From Pseudomonadota bacterium (GTDB lineage: Bacteria > Pseudomonadota > Gammaproteobacteria > Burkholderiales > Burkholderiaceae_C), in contig JAIUPH010000039.1 in assembly GCA_020161065.1 (NCBI GenBank), forward strand, positions 97,802 to 161,801: a stretch of DNA of 64,000 bases. The letters run 5' to 3'. Every line of letters starts with the position of its first letter. Within the stretch, counting starts at the first letter, position 1. Positions 40,257-48,526 of this stretch are shown here, piece by piece. A model generated the notes under the pieces. The model was not told the DNA's origin. It saw only the letters and a program-made list of their open reading frames with translations, and ran no database searches. The position numbers and the translations under genes were made by a program.

Positions 40257-40348
40257 GCGGATCCATCCGATCTGTATGGCTGCATCGGCCAGCACAGCGG
40301 CTGGCACTGTTCGGCAAAGTGTACTGATTCTGTGTTGCTGTGCGACGC

Positions 40349-40354
40349 TAGACT
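40349..40354 (+). promoter_or_regulatory. Probable -10 box of the DMT-racemase-aminotransferase-PhzF operon
   Basis: TAGACT ends only 6 bp before the ATG, so transcription would begin about at the start codon and the mRNA could be leaderless. No -35 hexamer is evident, as expected for a promoter that needs an activator such as the divergent MocR. Confidence 0.4.
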
Positions 40355-40360
40355 GAAGCC

Positions 40361-41287
40361 ATGACTGCTGCCTCCGCCGCGTCTCCCGCTCCCCAGGTCT
40401 CCGAGGCCGACGCCGCGCGCGGCCTGGCGCTGGGCGCCCTGGGCGTGCTGATCTTCGCCGCCACGCTGCCGATGACGCGGCTGGCCGTCGGCGATGCGGC
40501 CGATCCGCAGTTGCCGCCGGCCTTCGTGACCGCCGGCCGCGCCGCCGCCGCCGGAGTGCTGAGCCTCGTCTGGCTGCTGCTGCAGCGCGCGCCGCTGCCG
40601 CCGCGGCGGCACTGGGGCGCGCTGGCCTTGAGCGCCGCCGGCACCGTGCTGGGCTTTCCGCTGTGCCTGTCGCTGGCGCTGCGCCGGGTCGACGCGATGC
40701 ACGCCGCGGTCGTCACCGGCGTGCTGCCGCTAGCCACGGCGGCCGCCGCCGCGCTGCTGCTGCGCCAGCGCGCGTCGCTCGGCTTCTGGGCCTGCGCCGT
40801 GTTCGGCTGCGCGCTGGTGGTGGCCTACGCCGCGTGGCAGGGCGCCGGCGCGCTGACGGCGGCCGACGGCCTACTCCTGCTGGCCGTGTGCAGCGCCGCC
40901 GTCGGCTACGTGGGCGGCGCGCAGGTCTCGGCGGCGCTGCCGGCGCCGCAGGTCATCTGCTGGGTGCTGGTGATGTCGCTGCCGCTGACGCTGCCCGCCG
41001 CCTGGTGGCTGCGCCCGCGGGCGCCGGCCAGCGCCGCGGCCTGGGGCGGCTTCGCCTACGTGTCGCTGTTTTCGATGTGGCTGGGCTTCTTCGCCTGGTA
41101 CCGCGGCCTGGCGCTGGGCGGCGTGATGCGCGTCAGCCAGGTGCAGTTGCTGCAGCCCTTCCTGGCGCTGCTGCTGGCGGTGCCGCTGCTCGGCGAGAAG
41201 CTCGATGCCGCCACCGTGGGCTTCGCGCTCGCCGTGATGGCGGTGGTGTTCGTGGGCCGGCGGCTGCCGGCGGGAGGGCGGCGATGA
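40361..41287 (+). CDS. DMT superfamily (EamA) transporter
   Basis: 308 residues with ten predicted membrane helices in two EamA repeats (first about 20-150, second about 170-300). The second repeat has the usual SLFSMWLGFFAWYRGLALG and QLLQPFLALLLAVPLLGE. Family members export amino acids or other metabolites. First gene of a four-gene operon in which each start overlaps the preceding stop; divergently regulated by the MocR protein. A function in exporting the amino acid sensed by that regulator is inferred. Confidence 0.9.
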   Translation: MTAASAASPAPQVSEADAARGLALGALGVLIFAATLPMTRLAVGDAADPQLPPAFVTAGRAAAAGVLSLVWLLLQRAPLPPRRHWGALALSAAGTVLGFPLCLSLALRRVDAMHAAVVTGVLPLATAAAAALLLRQRASLGFWACAVFGCALVVAYAAWQGAGALTAADGLLLLAVCSAAVGYVGGAQVSAALPAPQVICWVLVMSLPLTLPAAWWLRPRAPASAAAWGGFAYVSLFSMWLGFFAWYRGLALGGVMRVSQVQLLQPFLALLLAVPLLGEKLDAATVGFALAVMAVVFVGRRLPAGGRR

Positions 41288-41994
41288 AGTGCCTGGGCGT
41301 GATCGGCGGCATGAGCTGGGAATCGACGCTGCTGTACTACCGCCACCTCAACCAGGGCGTGGCGGCGCGGCTCGGTGGCCTGCACAGCGCGCGGCTGCTG
41401 CTGCACAACGTCGACTTCGCCGCGGTGGCGGCGCTGCAGGCGGCGCACGACTGGGACGCTGCCGCCGCGCTGCTGGCCGAGGCCGCGCAAGGCCTGCGCG
41501 CCGCCGGCGCGCAAGGGCTGCTGATCGCCGCCAACACCATGCACAAGGTGGCCGACGCCGTGCAGCGCGCGGCCGGGCTGCCGCTGCTGCACATCGCCGA
41601 CGCCACCGCGGCGGCGGTGCGCGCCGCCGGTGGCGTCAGTCGGGTGGGCCTGCTCGGCACGCGCTACACGATGGAGGATCCGGCCATCGTGCAGCAGCGG
41701 CTGCAGCAGCTGGGGCTGCAGGTCATCGTGCCCGACGAAGCCGACCGCGGCCCGGTGCACCGCATCATCTACGACGAACTGTGCCGCGGCGTCGTCACCG
41801 AGGCGTCGCGCCGCGCCTATGTCGACGTCATCGGCCGGCTGCAGCAGCGCGGCGCGCAAGGCGTGGTGCTGGGCTGCACCGAGATCGCGCTGCTGATCGA
41901 CGCCGCCAGCAGCCCGCTGCCGGTGTTCGACAGCGCCGCGCTGCATGCCGCGGCCGCGGTGGACTGGATGCTCGACGAGGAGACGACTGCATGA
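41284..41994 (+). CDS. Aspartate/glutamate racemase family protein (first catalytic residue missing)
   Basis: 236 residues. GVIGGMSWEST at the N terminus and VVLGCTEIALLI near 194-205 are classic for the family. Racemases need two catalytic residues: a Cys or Thr in the xNTMH motif and Cys in GCTE. Here the first position is Ala (IAANTMHK, Ala83) while Cys198 is present, so normal two-base racemisation is doubtful. It may act as another member of the superfamily (decarboxylase- or isomerase-like). ATGA overlap with the transporter gene and with the aminotransferase gene. Confidence 0.88.
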   Translation: MKCLGVIGGMSWESTLLYYRHLNQGVAARLGGLHSARLLLHNVDFAAVAALQAAHDWDAAAALLAEAAQGLRAAGAQGLLIAANTMHKVADAVQRAAGLPLLHIADATAAAVRAAGGVSRVGLLGTRYTMEDPAIVQQRLQQLGLQVIVPDEADRGPVHRIIYDELCRGVVTEASRRAYVDVIGRLQQRGAQGVVLGCTEIALLIDAASSPLPVFDSAALHAAAAVDWMLDEETTA

Positions 41995-43160
41995 ACTGGA
42001 CCCTGGCCCGCCGCGCCGCGCGGCTCGAACCGTCGACGATCCGCGAGATCCTCAAGGTCACCGAACGCCCCGGCATCATCTCGCTGGCCGGCGGGCTGCC
42101 GGCGGCCGAGGGCTTCCCCGTCGAGGCCATGGCCGCGGCCTGCGCCAAGGTGCTGCGCGACCACCCGCGCGAAGCGCTGCAGTACGCCGCAAGCGAAGGT
42201 TATGCGCCGCTGCGCGAATGGGTGGCCGCCGAGATGGCCGGGCAAGGCCTGCGCGCCGGGTCGTCGCAGGTGCTCATCACCACCGGCTCGCAGCAGGGGC
42301 TGGACCTGGTGGGCAAGGTGCTGGTCGACCCCGGCTGCCGCGTCGCGGTGGAGTCGCCCACCTACCTGGGCGCGCTGCAGGCCTTCAACCCGTACGAGCC
42401 CGAATTCGTCGCCGTCGACGGCGACGACGAAGGCCCGCTGCCGCAAGGCCTGCAGGCGGCGCGCGGCGCGCGCTTCCTGTACCTGCTGCCCAACTTCCAG
42501 AACCCCAGCGGCCGCTGCCTGCCGGCGGCGCGCCGGCTGGCGCTGGCCGACACGGCGCGCGCCATCGGCTTGCCGGTGGTCGAAGACAACCCCTACGGCG
42601 ACCTCTGGTTCGACCAGCCGCCGCCGCCGCCGCTGGCCGCCGCGCTGGGCGACGACGCGGTCTACCTGGGCAGCTTCAGCAAGGTGCTGGCGCCGGGGCT
42701 GCGGCTGGGCTACCTGATCGCGCCGCCGGCGCTCTACCCCAAGCTGCTGCAGGCCAAGCAGGCGGCCGACCTGCACACGCCCGGCTTCAACCAGCGCGTG
42801 GTGCACGAAGTCATCAAGGACGGCTTCCTCAGCCAACACGTGCCGACCATCCGCGCGCGCTACAAGGCCCAGCGCGATGCCATGCGCGCCGCGCTGGAAC
42901 GGCAGCTGCCGCCCGGCTGCCGTTTCAACGTGCCGGCCGGCGGCATGTTCTTCTGGGTGGAGCTGCCGCCGGCGCTGGACGCCGCCGCGCTGCTGCCGAA
43001 AGCCGTGGCGGCCGGCGTGGCCTACGTGCCCGGCGCCGCCTTCTTTGCCGACCACGGCCGCGCCAACACCATGCGGCTGAGCTTCGTCACCGTGTCGCCC
43101 GAGCGCATCACGCAAGGCGTCGCGGCGCTCGGCCGCGTGCTGCAGGAGGCTGTGAAGTGA
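41991..43160 (+). CDS. PLP-dependent aminotransferase (LysN/ARO8-like class I)
   Basis: 389 residues of fold-type I. Motifs: GIISLAGGLPAAEGFP near 27, LQYAASEGYAPLREWVA near 62, TTGSQQGLDL near 96, LPNFQNPSG near 166, EDNPYGDL near 195, the PLP Lys in GSFSKVLAPGLRLGY near 228 and MRLSFVTVSPE near the C terminus. Relatives transaminate 2-aminoadipate, branched-chain or aromatic amino acids. It starts on the last bases of the racemase-like gene and is followed by a PhzF gene whose GTG overlaps its stop. Confidence 0.92.
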   Translation: MNWTLARRAARLEPSTIREILKVTERPGIISLAGGLPAAEGFPVEAMAAACAKVLRDHPREALQYAASEGYAPLREWVAAEMAGQGLRAGSSQVLITTGSQQGLDLVGKVLVDPGCRVAVESPTYLGALQAFNPYEPEFVAVDGDDEGPLPQGLQAARGARFLYLLPNFQNPSGRCLPAARRLALADTARAIGLPVVEDNPYGDLWFDQPPPPPLAAALGDDAVYLGSFSKVLAPGLRLGYLIAPPALYPKLLQAKQAADLHTPGFNQRVVHEVIKDGFLSQHVPTIRARYKAQRDAMRAALERQLPPGCRFNVPAGGMFFWVELPPALDAAALLPKAVAAGVAYVPGAAFFADHGRANTMRLSFVTVSPERITQGVAALGRVLQEAVK

Positions 43161-43981
43161 AGCGCCGCTTTCACCAAGTCGACGTCTTCAGCGCGACGCC
43201 GCTGAAAGGCAACCCGCTGGCCGTGGTGCACGCGGCCGAGGGCATCGACGACGCGACGATGGCTGCCTTCGCGCGCTGGACCAATCTGTCGGAGACCACC
43301 TTCCTGCTGCCGCCCACCGAGCCCGGCGCCGACTACCGCGTGCGCATCTTCACGCCGATCGGCGAGCTGCCGTTCGCCGGCCACCCGACGCTGGGCAGCT
43401 GCTGGGCCTGGCTGGCCGCCGGCGGCCAGCCGCGCGAGGCGGGACAGGTGGTGCAGCAATGCGGCGTCGGCCTCGTGCGCATCCGGCGCGATGGCGCGCG
43501 GCTGGCCTTCGCCGCGCCGCCGCTGCGGCGCAGCGGGCCGCTGGAGGCCGACCGGCTGGTCACCATCGTGCGCGCGCTCGGCCTGCAGGCGGCCGACGTG
43601 CTGCAGCACCAGTGGGTCGACAACGGCCCCGGCTGGGGCGCGGTGATGCTGCGCTCGGGCCAGGCCGTGCGCGAGTTGAAGGTCGACTGGCGCGAGCTGG
43701 GCGACATCAAGCTCGGCGTGGTCGGCGCGCAGGCGGCGGGCGACGACACCGCGTTCGAGGTGCGCGCCTTCTTCAGCGGCATCGAAGACCCGGTGACCGG
43801 CAGCCTCAACGCCAGCCTGGCGCAATGGCTGATCGGCGCCGGCCTGGCGCCGCGCCGCTACGTGGCCGCGCAAGGCCAGGCGCTGGGCCGCGCCGGCCGC
43901 GTGCACGTGCAGGCCGAGGGCGAGCAGGTCTGGGTCGGCGGCGAGGTGGCGGCCTGCATCGACGGCACGGTCGAGCTGTAG
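43157..43981 (+). CDS. PhzF family isomerase-like protein
   Basis: 274 residues with the two-lobed DapF-like PhzF fold. The catalytic Glu is in NLSETTFLLPP near 44; the family blocks FAGHPTLGS near 73 and DPVTGSLNASLAQWL near 210 are intact. PhzF itself isomerises a phenazine precursor, but most family members have unknown substrates, and no other phenazine genes occur here. A GTG start overlaps the aminotransferase stop (GTGA) and is preceded by AGGAGG. Last gene of the MocR-linked operon, convergent with cardiolipin synthase. Confidence 0.9.
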   Translation: MKRRFHQVDVFSATPLKGNPLAVVHAAEGIDDATMAAFARWTNLSETTFLLPPTEPGADYRVRIFTPIGELPFAGHPTLGSCWAWLAAGGQPREAGQVVQQCGVGLVRIRRDGARLAFAAPPLRRSGPLEADRLVTIVRALGLQAADVLQHQWVDNGPGWGAVMLRSGQAVRELKVDWRELGDIKLGVVGAQAAGDDTAFEVRAFFSGIEDPVTGSLNASLAQWLIGAGLAPRRYVAAQGQALGRAGRVHVQAEGEQVWVGGEVAACIDGTVEL

Positions 43982-44008
43982 CCGCGCCGCGCCGCGCCGC
44001 GGCTACAG
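43976..44008. terminator. Bidirectional hairpin containing both stop codons of phzF-like and cls genes
   Basis: An 11-bp perfect inverted repeat, CTGTAGCCGCG (43976-43986) and CGCGGCTACAG (43998-44008), with an 11-base loop. The TAG stop of each convergent gene lies inside one arm. Likely serves as a shared terminator, though neither side has a T-run. Confidence 0.5.
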
Positions 44009-45478
44009 GATCGAGTCGGTCAGCCGCGCCAGGTTCTCCAGCACGCGCTGGCCGCGCGGCAGCGCGCGGCGCGCCGCCGCCGTGACCAGCGTGCTGTTGC
44101 GCCGGTAGCCTTCCTGCACCACGGCCAGCGCGCCGATGACGGCGCGGTCGTACACCAGCACGCTGACCTCGGCATTCAGCGCGAACGAGCGGATGTCGAG
44201 GTTGGACGAGCCGATCAGCGCCACCGCGTCGTCCACGCTCATGTGCTTGGCGTGCAGGAAGCTGCCGCGGTGCAGCCGGATGGCGACGCCGGCCTGGATC
44301 ATGGCGTCGTAGAACGACTGCTGCGCCAGTTGCACCAGCGGCTTGTTCGACTCGGCGTCGACGATCAGCTCCACCTGCACGCCGCGCCGCGCCGCCGCCA
44401 GCATGGCCGCCAGGAACGGCTCGCTCGGGATCACGTAGGGCGAGGTCAGCACCACGTGCGAACGCGCGCCGTACATCAGCGCGATCATCACCGCCTCGGC
44501 CGTGCCTTCGTTGTAGCCGGGGCCGCTGGGCAACACCTGCGCGTAGCCGCCGTCGGCCGCCGCGGCGGGGGCCGACGCGGCCAGCGTGCGCGCTTCCAGC
44601 GCCTCCGGCGGCAGCGTGCCCAGTTCGAGGTAGCGGTCGCCCAGCAGCACGGCGTCGAGGTGGGCCACCACCGGGCCGGTGGCGCGCACCAGCAGCTCTT
44701 CGTTGACGAGGCCGCGGTTGGCGTGCGCGCTGACGATGTTCTGCGAACCGAAGAAGCCCACGCGGCCGTCGACGACGACGATCTTGCGGTGGTTGCGCAA
44801 GTCCAGCCGCGCCGCGTTGGGGCCCCACAGGCGCAGCGGCATCGCCGCCAGCACCTCGATGCCGGCTGCGCGCATGCGCGGCGCCAGGTGCGCCAGGCCG
44901 GCGCGCGAGCCGATCGCATCCATCAGCACGCGCACCGTCACGCCGCGGCCGGCGGCGGCCACCAGCGCGTCGGCCATCTGCGCGCCGACGGCGTCGTTCT
45001 CGAAGATGTAGAACAGCATGTGCACGTGGTGGCGCGCCGCGTCCACCTCGGCGGCGATGCGCGCGATGGCCGCGTCGTAGTGCGGCAGCAGCTCGAAGGC
45101 GTTGCCGCCGACCGGCGGAAACTCCGACAGCCGCCCCGCTAGCTGCACCGCCGGCGCCAGCTCGGGCGGGATCGTCGGCGTCAGCGCCCGCGCCACCTCG
45201 GGCGCCGGCGGCGCCAGGCGGCGCACCACTTCGATGATCTGCTTTTGCAGCTCGAAGCGGCGCCGCGGCAGGTAGGCGCGGCCGATCAGCAGGTACAGCG
45301 GCAGGCCGACCCAGGGCAGGAAGAAGATCAGCAGCAGCCAGGCGCGCGCCGCGTTCGGCGGCCGCCGCTGCGGCACGTACAGGAAGGCGCCGATGCGCAC
45401 CGCCCATTCGCTGGCCACGTAAAGCGCCCCCCAGTCGAGGTGGCGCAGCACGTCAGGGAGCTGCATGCCGGGGCCCAT
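44003..45478 (-). CDS. Cardiolipin synthase (phospholipase D family)
   Basis: Condenses phosphatidylglycerol to cardiolipin at the inner membrane. 491 residues: one or two N-terminal membrane segments (about 28-68, LYVPQRRPPNAARAWLLLIFF) and two HKD active sites, HRKIVVVDG...GSQN near 229-243 and HAKHMSVDD...GSSN near 409-423. Both His-Lys-Asp sets are complete. The length is typical of ClsA/ClsB-type enzymes; the membrane anchor favours ClsA. An ATG four codons later (MQLPDVL) is an alternative. Lies 34 bp downstream of the MscS-like gene. Confidence 0.92.
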   Translation of the reverse strand: MGPGMQLPDVLRHLDWGALYVASEWAVRIGAFLYVPQRRPPNAARAWLLLIFFLPWVGLPLYLLIGRAYLPRRRFELQKQIIEVVRRLAPPAPEVARALTPTIPPELAPAVQLAGRLSEFPPVGGNAFELLPHYDAAIARIAAEVDAARHHVHMLFYIFENDAVGAQMADALVAAAGRGVTVRVLMDAIGSRAGLAHLAPRMRAAGIEVLAAMPLRLWGPNAARLDLRNHRKIVVVDGRVGFFGSQNIVSAHANRGLVNEELLVRATGPVVAHLDAVLLGDRYLELGTLPPEALEARTLAASAPAAAADGGYAQVLPSGPGYNEGTAEAVMIALMYGARSHVVLTSPYVIPSEPFLAAMLAAARRGVQVELIVDAESNKPLVQLAQQSFYDAMIQAGVAIRLHRGSFLHAKHMSVDDAVALIGSSNLDIRSFALNAEVSVLVYDRAVIGALAVVQEGYRRNSTLVTAAARRALPRGQRVLENLARLTDSIL

Positions 45479-45512
45479 CCGCTTCGCGTCGACGCGCTGC
45501 CGGCGCGGGTCT

Positions 45513-46064
45513 TCAGTGCGGCGCCTGTTCCAGGCGGATCAGCGTGCTGCCCATCATCGTGCTGTTGGGCACGATCAGCTCGTCGTGCTGGTCGTCGCGC
45601 AGCACCGTGAAGCCCAGCGAGATGGTCTGCACGGTGCCGGTGGAGGTGCCCACCGGCGAGCTGAGCTGGATGCGGTCGCCGACGCGCACCTGCCGGTACA
45701 GCACCAGCGAGAAGCCGGCGATCAGGTTGCCCAGCGTGCTCTGCGCGGCCATGCCGACGACCACCGACACCACGCTGACCCCGGCCAGCAGCGCGGTGCC
45801 CAGCGCGCGCAGCTCGGGGATCAGGTGCGCGTACAGCACGAAGGCGATCAGATAGGTGCCGGTCTGCGCCAGCGCGCTGACGAACTGCAGCGCCGTCACG
45901 TCCGACAGGTGCTTGCCCACGCGCCGGCTGGCGCTGCGGATCAGCACCACCACCAGCGAGGCCAGGGCCAGGAACAACACGGCCAGCAGCGTGGCGCCGA
46001 GCCAGTTGCGCGGGTCGAACAGCGTCGTGCTACCGGGGATTTCGGGCAGGTTCATGGCGCGCAT
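45513..46064 (-). CDS. Small-conductance mechanosensitive channel family protein (MscS-like, short)
   Basis: 183 residues: three membrane helices (about 22-44, 64-80, 88-112) and a beta domain. The pore helix and following turn VVGMAAQSTLGNLIAGF and the beta-domain start YRQVRVGDRIQL are diagnostic. It lacks the large C-terminal alpha/beta domain of E. coli MscS, ending after LIVPNSTMMGSTLIRL. AGGACAAA before the ATG at 46064 supports MRAMNLPE over the next ATG at 46055. Divergent from the histidine kinase gene. Confidence 0.88.
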   Translation of the reverse strand: MRAMNLPEIPGSTTLFDPRNWLGATLLAVLFLALASLVVVLIRSASRRVGKHLSDVTALQFVSALAQTGTYLIAFVLYAHLIPELRALGTALLAGVSVVSVVVGMAAQSTLGNLIAGFSLVLYRQVRVGDRIQLSSPVGTSTGTVQTISLGFTVLRDDQHDELIVPNSTMMGSTLIRLEQAPH

Positions 46065-46244
46065 TTTGTCCTGCCGCGGGGCGATTGCCGAGGCGCCGAC
46101 CCCCTGGCGGCCGACCTTGTCCTTTGGTAGGGTCGCGCCCATGTTTTTGCTGCCCGCGTCCGGCCCGGCAGCCCGTTGGCGGGCGCATCGCGCCCGCGCC
46201 GGGCGGCAAAGGGCGGCTTCTTGAGCGGCGCGGAACCGCCGGTG

Positions 46245-48377
46245 ATGCCGCCCATCCCCGGGCCGCCAGCAGCGGTCGACAGCGCCGATGCCGCGGGCCT
46301 GCTGGACGCCGCGCGCGCTGAGATGTTCAGCTCCGAAGCCGGCGCCGACACGGCCATGTGCCGCTATGGCCGCGCCGCCGTGCAGGCCGCGCGCGTCGCC
46401 GGCCGGCCCGACATCGAGGCGGCGGCGCAGTTCTACGCCATCCATCGAACGGTGGTGGCGTCGTCGGCCGACGTCGCCGAGACGCTGCTCGACGCCGCCG
46501 CGGCGCGCTGCCGGCAACTGCGCCAGCCGCTCGGACTCAAGCTGCTGCAGTTGACGCGGGCCGGCCGCCTGTACATGGAAAGCCGCTTCATCGAGGCCTT
46601 GCAGATCGCCGACCGCGTGCTCGGCGATGCCGACGACCTGCACCCGGTGGAGCTGTTCGCCGCGCTCGAACGCCGCGCCTATTCGTGCAAGTGGTCGGGC
46701 CGCAACGACGAGATGTTCGAGGCCAACCACCGCGCGATGGCGGTGGCCGACGCCGCCGCGCACCGCTACGCGATGAGCACGGTGCGCATCAACCTCGGCG
46801 GCAGCCTGACGACGGTGGCGCTCGACCCCGAAGGCGCGCTGCCCTTGCTGCAACGCGCCCGCGAGCTGCTGCTGCCGGTGCCGGTGACGCATGCCTGGCT
46901 GGCGACGATGAACAACCGCATCGTCGCGCTCGACATGCTGGGCCGCCACCAGGAAGCGTACGCGGTGTTCACCGAAGACCTGGCGCGCCCGGGCGCGATG
47001 GCGCTGGCGCCGGCCAGCACCTCGTCGTCGGTGCTGGCGCTGATCGGCGTCGGGCGCCTGGCCGAGGCCGAGCACTGGCTGGGCCCGCAGCCGCAGCTGC
47101 GCAAGACGCAGTGGCAGCTCAACGCGCTGCAGAGCTACCGCATCGCGCAGTTGCGGCTGCTGTGCGCGCAGGGCCGCTGGGCGCCGGCGCGCGAGTACGC
47201 GCTGGCCTGCGCCGACCACGTCGATTCGCTGTACCGCGAGCCCACCTTCGACATCACCGTCAACGACCGCCTGCGCGAAGCCTGCATGGCGCTGGGCGAC
47301 CAGGAAGGCGCGATGCAGGCGGCGCTGGCCGCCCGCCGCGCCTGCTTGCCGGTGGTGCGGATTTCGGCGCGCGCGCGCTACCTCGTCGCGCAGCTGCAGG
47401 CCGGCCTGACCGGGGCGCACGCGTTGCGCGCCATCGACATGCAGCGGCTGCAGACGGTGGAGAAAGCCGTGCAGGCGCACCAGGACGAAGAGGCGCGCCA
47501 GCGGCAGGCCTTGATCGCCGACGCCGACGCCGACGCCGAGGCCGGTGCCGAGGCGGGTGCCGGTGCCGGTGCCGAGGCGGCCGCGGCCGCGGCGGCGCCC
47601 GCACCGGTGCCGCCACCGGCGCCGCAGGTGCCGTCGTTCGTGGCTCAGGTCGTGCACGAGCTGCGCAACCCGATCGGCGGCGTGATGGGCATGGCCGAGT
47701 TGCTGATGCGTTCGGAGCTCGACCCCAAGCAGCGGCAGTTCGTGCAGTTGATGCGCAGCTCGGCCGACACGCTGCTGCTGCTGGTCAACGACGTGCTCGA
47801 CCTCGCCAAGCTGGAAAGCGGCCGCTTCGAGTTCAATCCCACCGCCGTCGAGCTGGCGCCCTGGCTCGACGAAGTGGTCGGCCCCTTCGTCGAGCAGGCG
47901 CGCCTGAAGAAGGTGGCGCTGGGCCACGCGCTGGCCGCCGAGCTGCCGCCGCGGCTGGTGTTCGACCGCCTGCGCTTGCGCCAGGTGCTGGGCAATTTGC
48001 TGTCCAACGCCGTGAAGTTCACGCGCATCGGCCGCATCGACGTCGCGGTGCTGCCGCTGGGCGACACCGGCGGCCCGCGCGCCGGCGTGCGCTTCGAGGT
48101 GCGCGACAGCGGCTGCGGCATTTCGCAAGCCGCGCAGCAGCGGCTGTTCCAGGAATTCGTGCAGGCCGATGCCACGGTGGCCGGCGAATACGGCGGCACC
48201 GGCCTCGGGCTGGCGCTGTGCCGCCAGATGATCCAGCGCATGGGCGGCCGCATCGGCGTCGACAGCGCCGAAGGCAAGGGCAGTTGCTTCTGGTTCGAGG
48301 TGACGCTGGAGGCGCCGCCGGCGCCGGCGGCGTCGGCAGCCGACGACGCCGGCAGCGTTGGAGGCGGGGCCGCGTGA
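46245..48377 (+). CDS. Soluble sensor histidine kinase with TPR-like N-terminal region
   Basis: About 710 residues, no membrane helix. The first 430 residues are repeated helix pairs rich in Ala/Leu that read as TPR-like repeats. A low-complexity Asp/Ala/Glu/Gly linker (DADADAEAGAEAG...) follows near 425-450, then a HisKA domain with VVHELRNPIGGVMGM (phospho-His near 471) and a HATPase_c domain: NLLSNAVKFT, RDSGCGIS, GGTGLGLALC. No receiver domain and no adjacent response regulator, so it is an orphan kinase. TTG at 46221 (after AAGGGCGG) and TTG at 46176 are alternative starts. Confidence 0.88.
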   Translation: MPPIPGPPAAVDSADAAGLLDAARAEMFSSEAGADTAMCRYGRAAVQAARVAGRPDIEAAAQFYAIHRTVVASSADVAETLLDAAAARCRQLRQPLGLKLLQLTRAGRLYMESRFIEALQIADRVLGDADDLHPVELFAALERRAYSCKWSGRNDEMFEANHRAMAVADAAAHRYAMSTVRINLGGSLTTVALDPEGALPLLQRARELLLPVPVTHAWLATMNNRIVALDMLGRHQEAYAVFTEDLARPGAMALAPASTSSSVLALIGVGRLAEAEHWLGPQPQLRKTQWQLNALQSYRIAQLRLLCAQGRWAPAREYALACADHVDSLYREPTFDITVNDRLREACMALGDQEGAMQAALAARRACLPVVRISARARYLVAQLQAGLTGAHALRAIDMQRLQTVEKAVQAHQDEEARQRQALIADADADAEAGAEAGAGAGAEAAAAAAAPAPVPPPAPQVPSFVAQVVHELRNPIGGVMGMAELLMRSELDPKQRQFVQLMRSSADTLLLLVNDVLDLAKLESGRFEFNPTAVELAPWLDEVVGPFVEQARLKKVALGHALAAELPPRLVFDRLRLRQVLGNLLSNAVKFTRIGRIDVAVLPLGDTGGPRAGVRFEVRDSGCGISQAAQQRLFQEFVQADATVAGEYGGTGLGLALCRQMIQRMGGRIGVDSAEGKGSCFWFEVTLEAPPAPAASAADDAGSVGGGAA
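47517..47600 (+). repeat. Low-complexity gccgac/gccgag repeat in the kinase linker
   Basis: Short tandem hexamer-like units encode the Asp-Ala/Glu-Ala-Gly linker between the TPR-like region and the HisKA domain. Such in-frame microsatellites can change length without disrupting the frame. Confidence 0.7.
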
Positions 48378-48526
48378 TCGACCGCGCCGTGCAGAACCAG
48401 TTGCGCGCCGCCGGCGGCGGCGGCATCCATTGCACGACGCAGCAGCAGGCGGCGTAGCGCGGCGGCCGCCGCACGCGGTGCAGGCCCCAGAATCGCCCTC
48501 CCGACCCAGCCGCAAAGCACCCCCGT
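48378..48526. other. Spacer between kinase and VOC genes
   Basis: About 150 bp with GC-rich inverted blocks (GGCGGCCGCC near 48460) and CAGAAT near 48488-48493 as a weak -10 candidate for the VOC-alaX pair. Nothing else is seen. Confidence 0.3.

Noticed and set aside
43157-43981. Phenazine biosynthesis from the PhzF homologue
   Set aside because: No other phz genes are present and PhzF homologues are widespread with unrelated roles.
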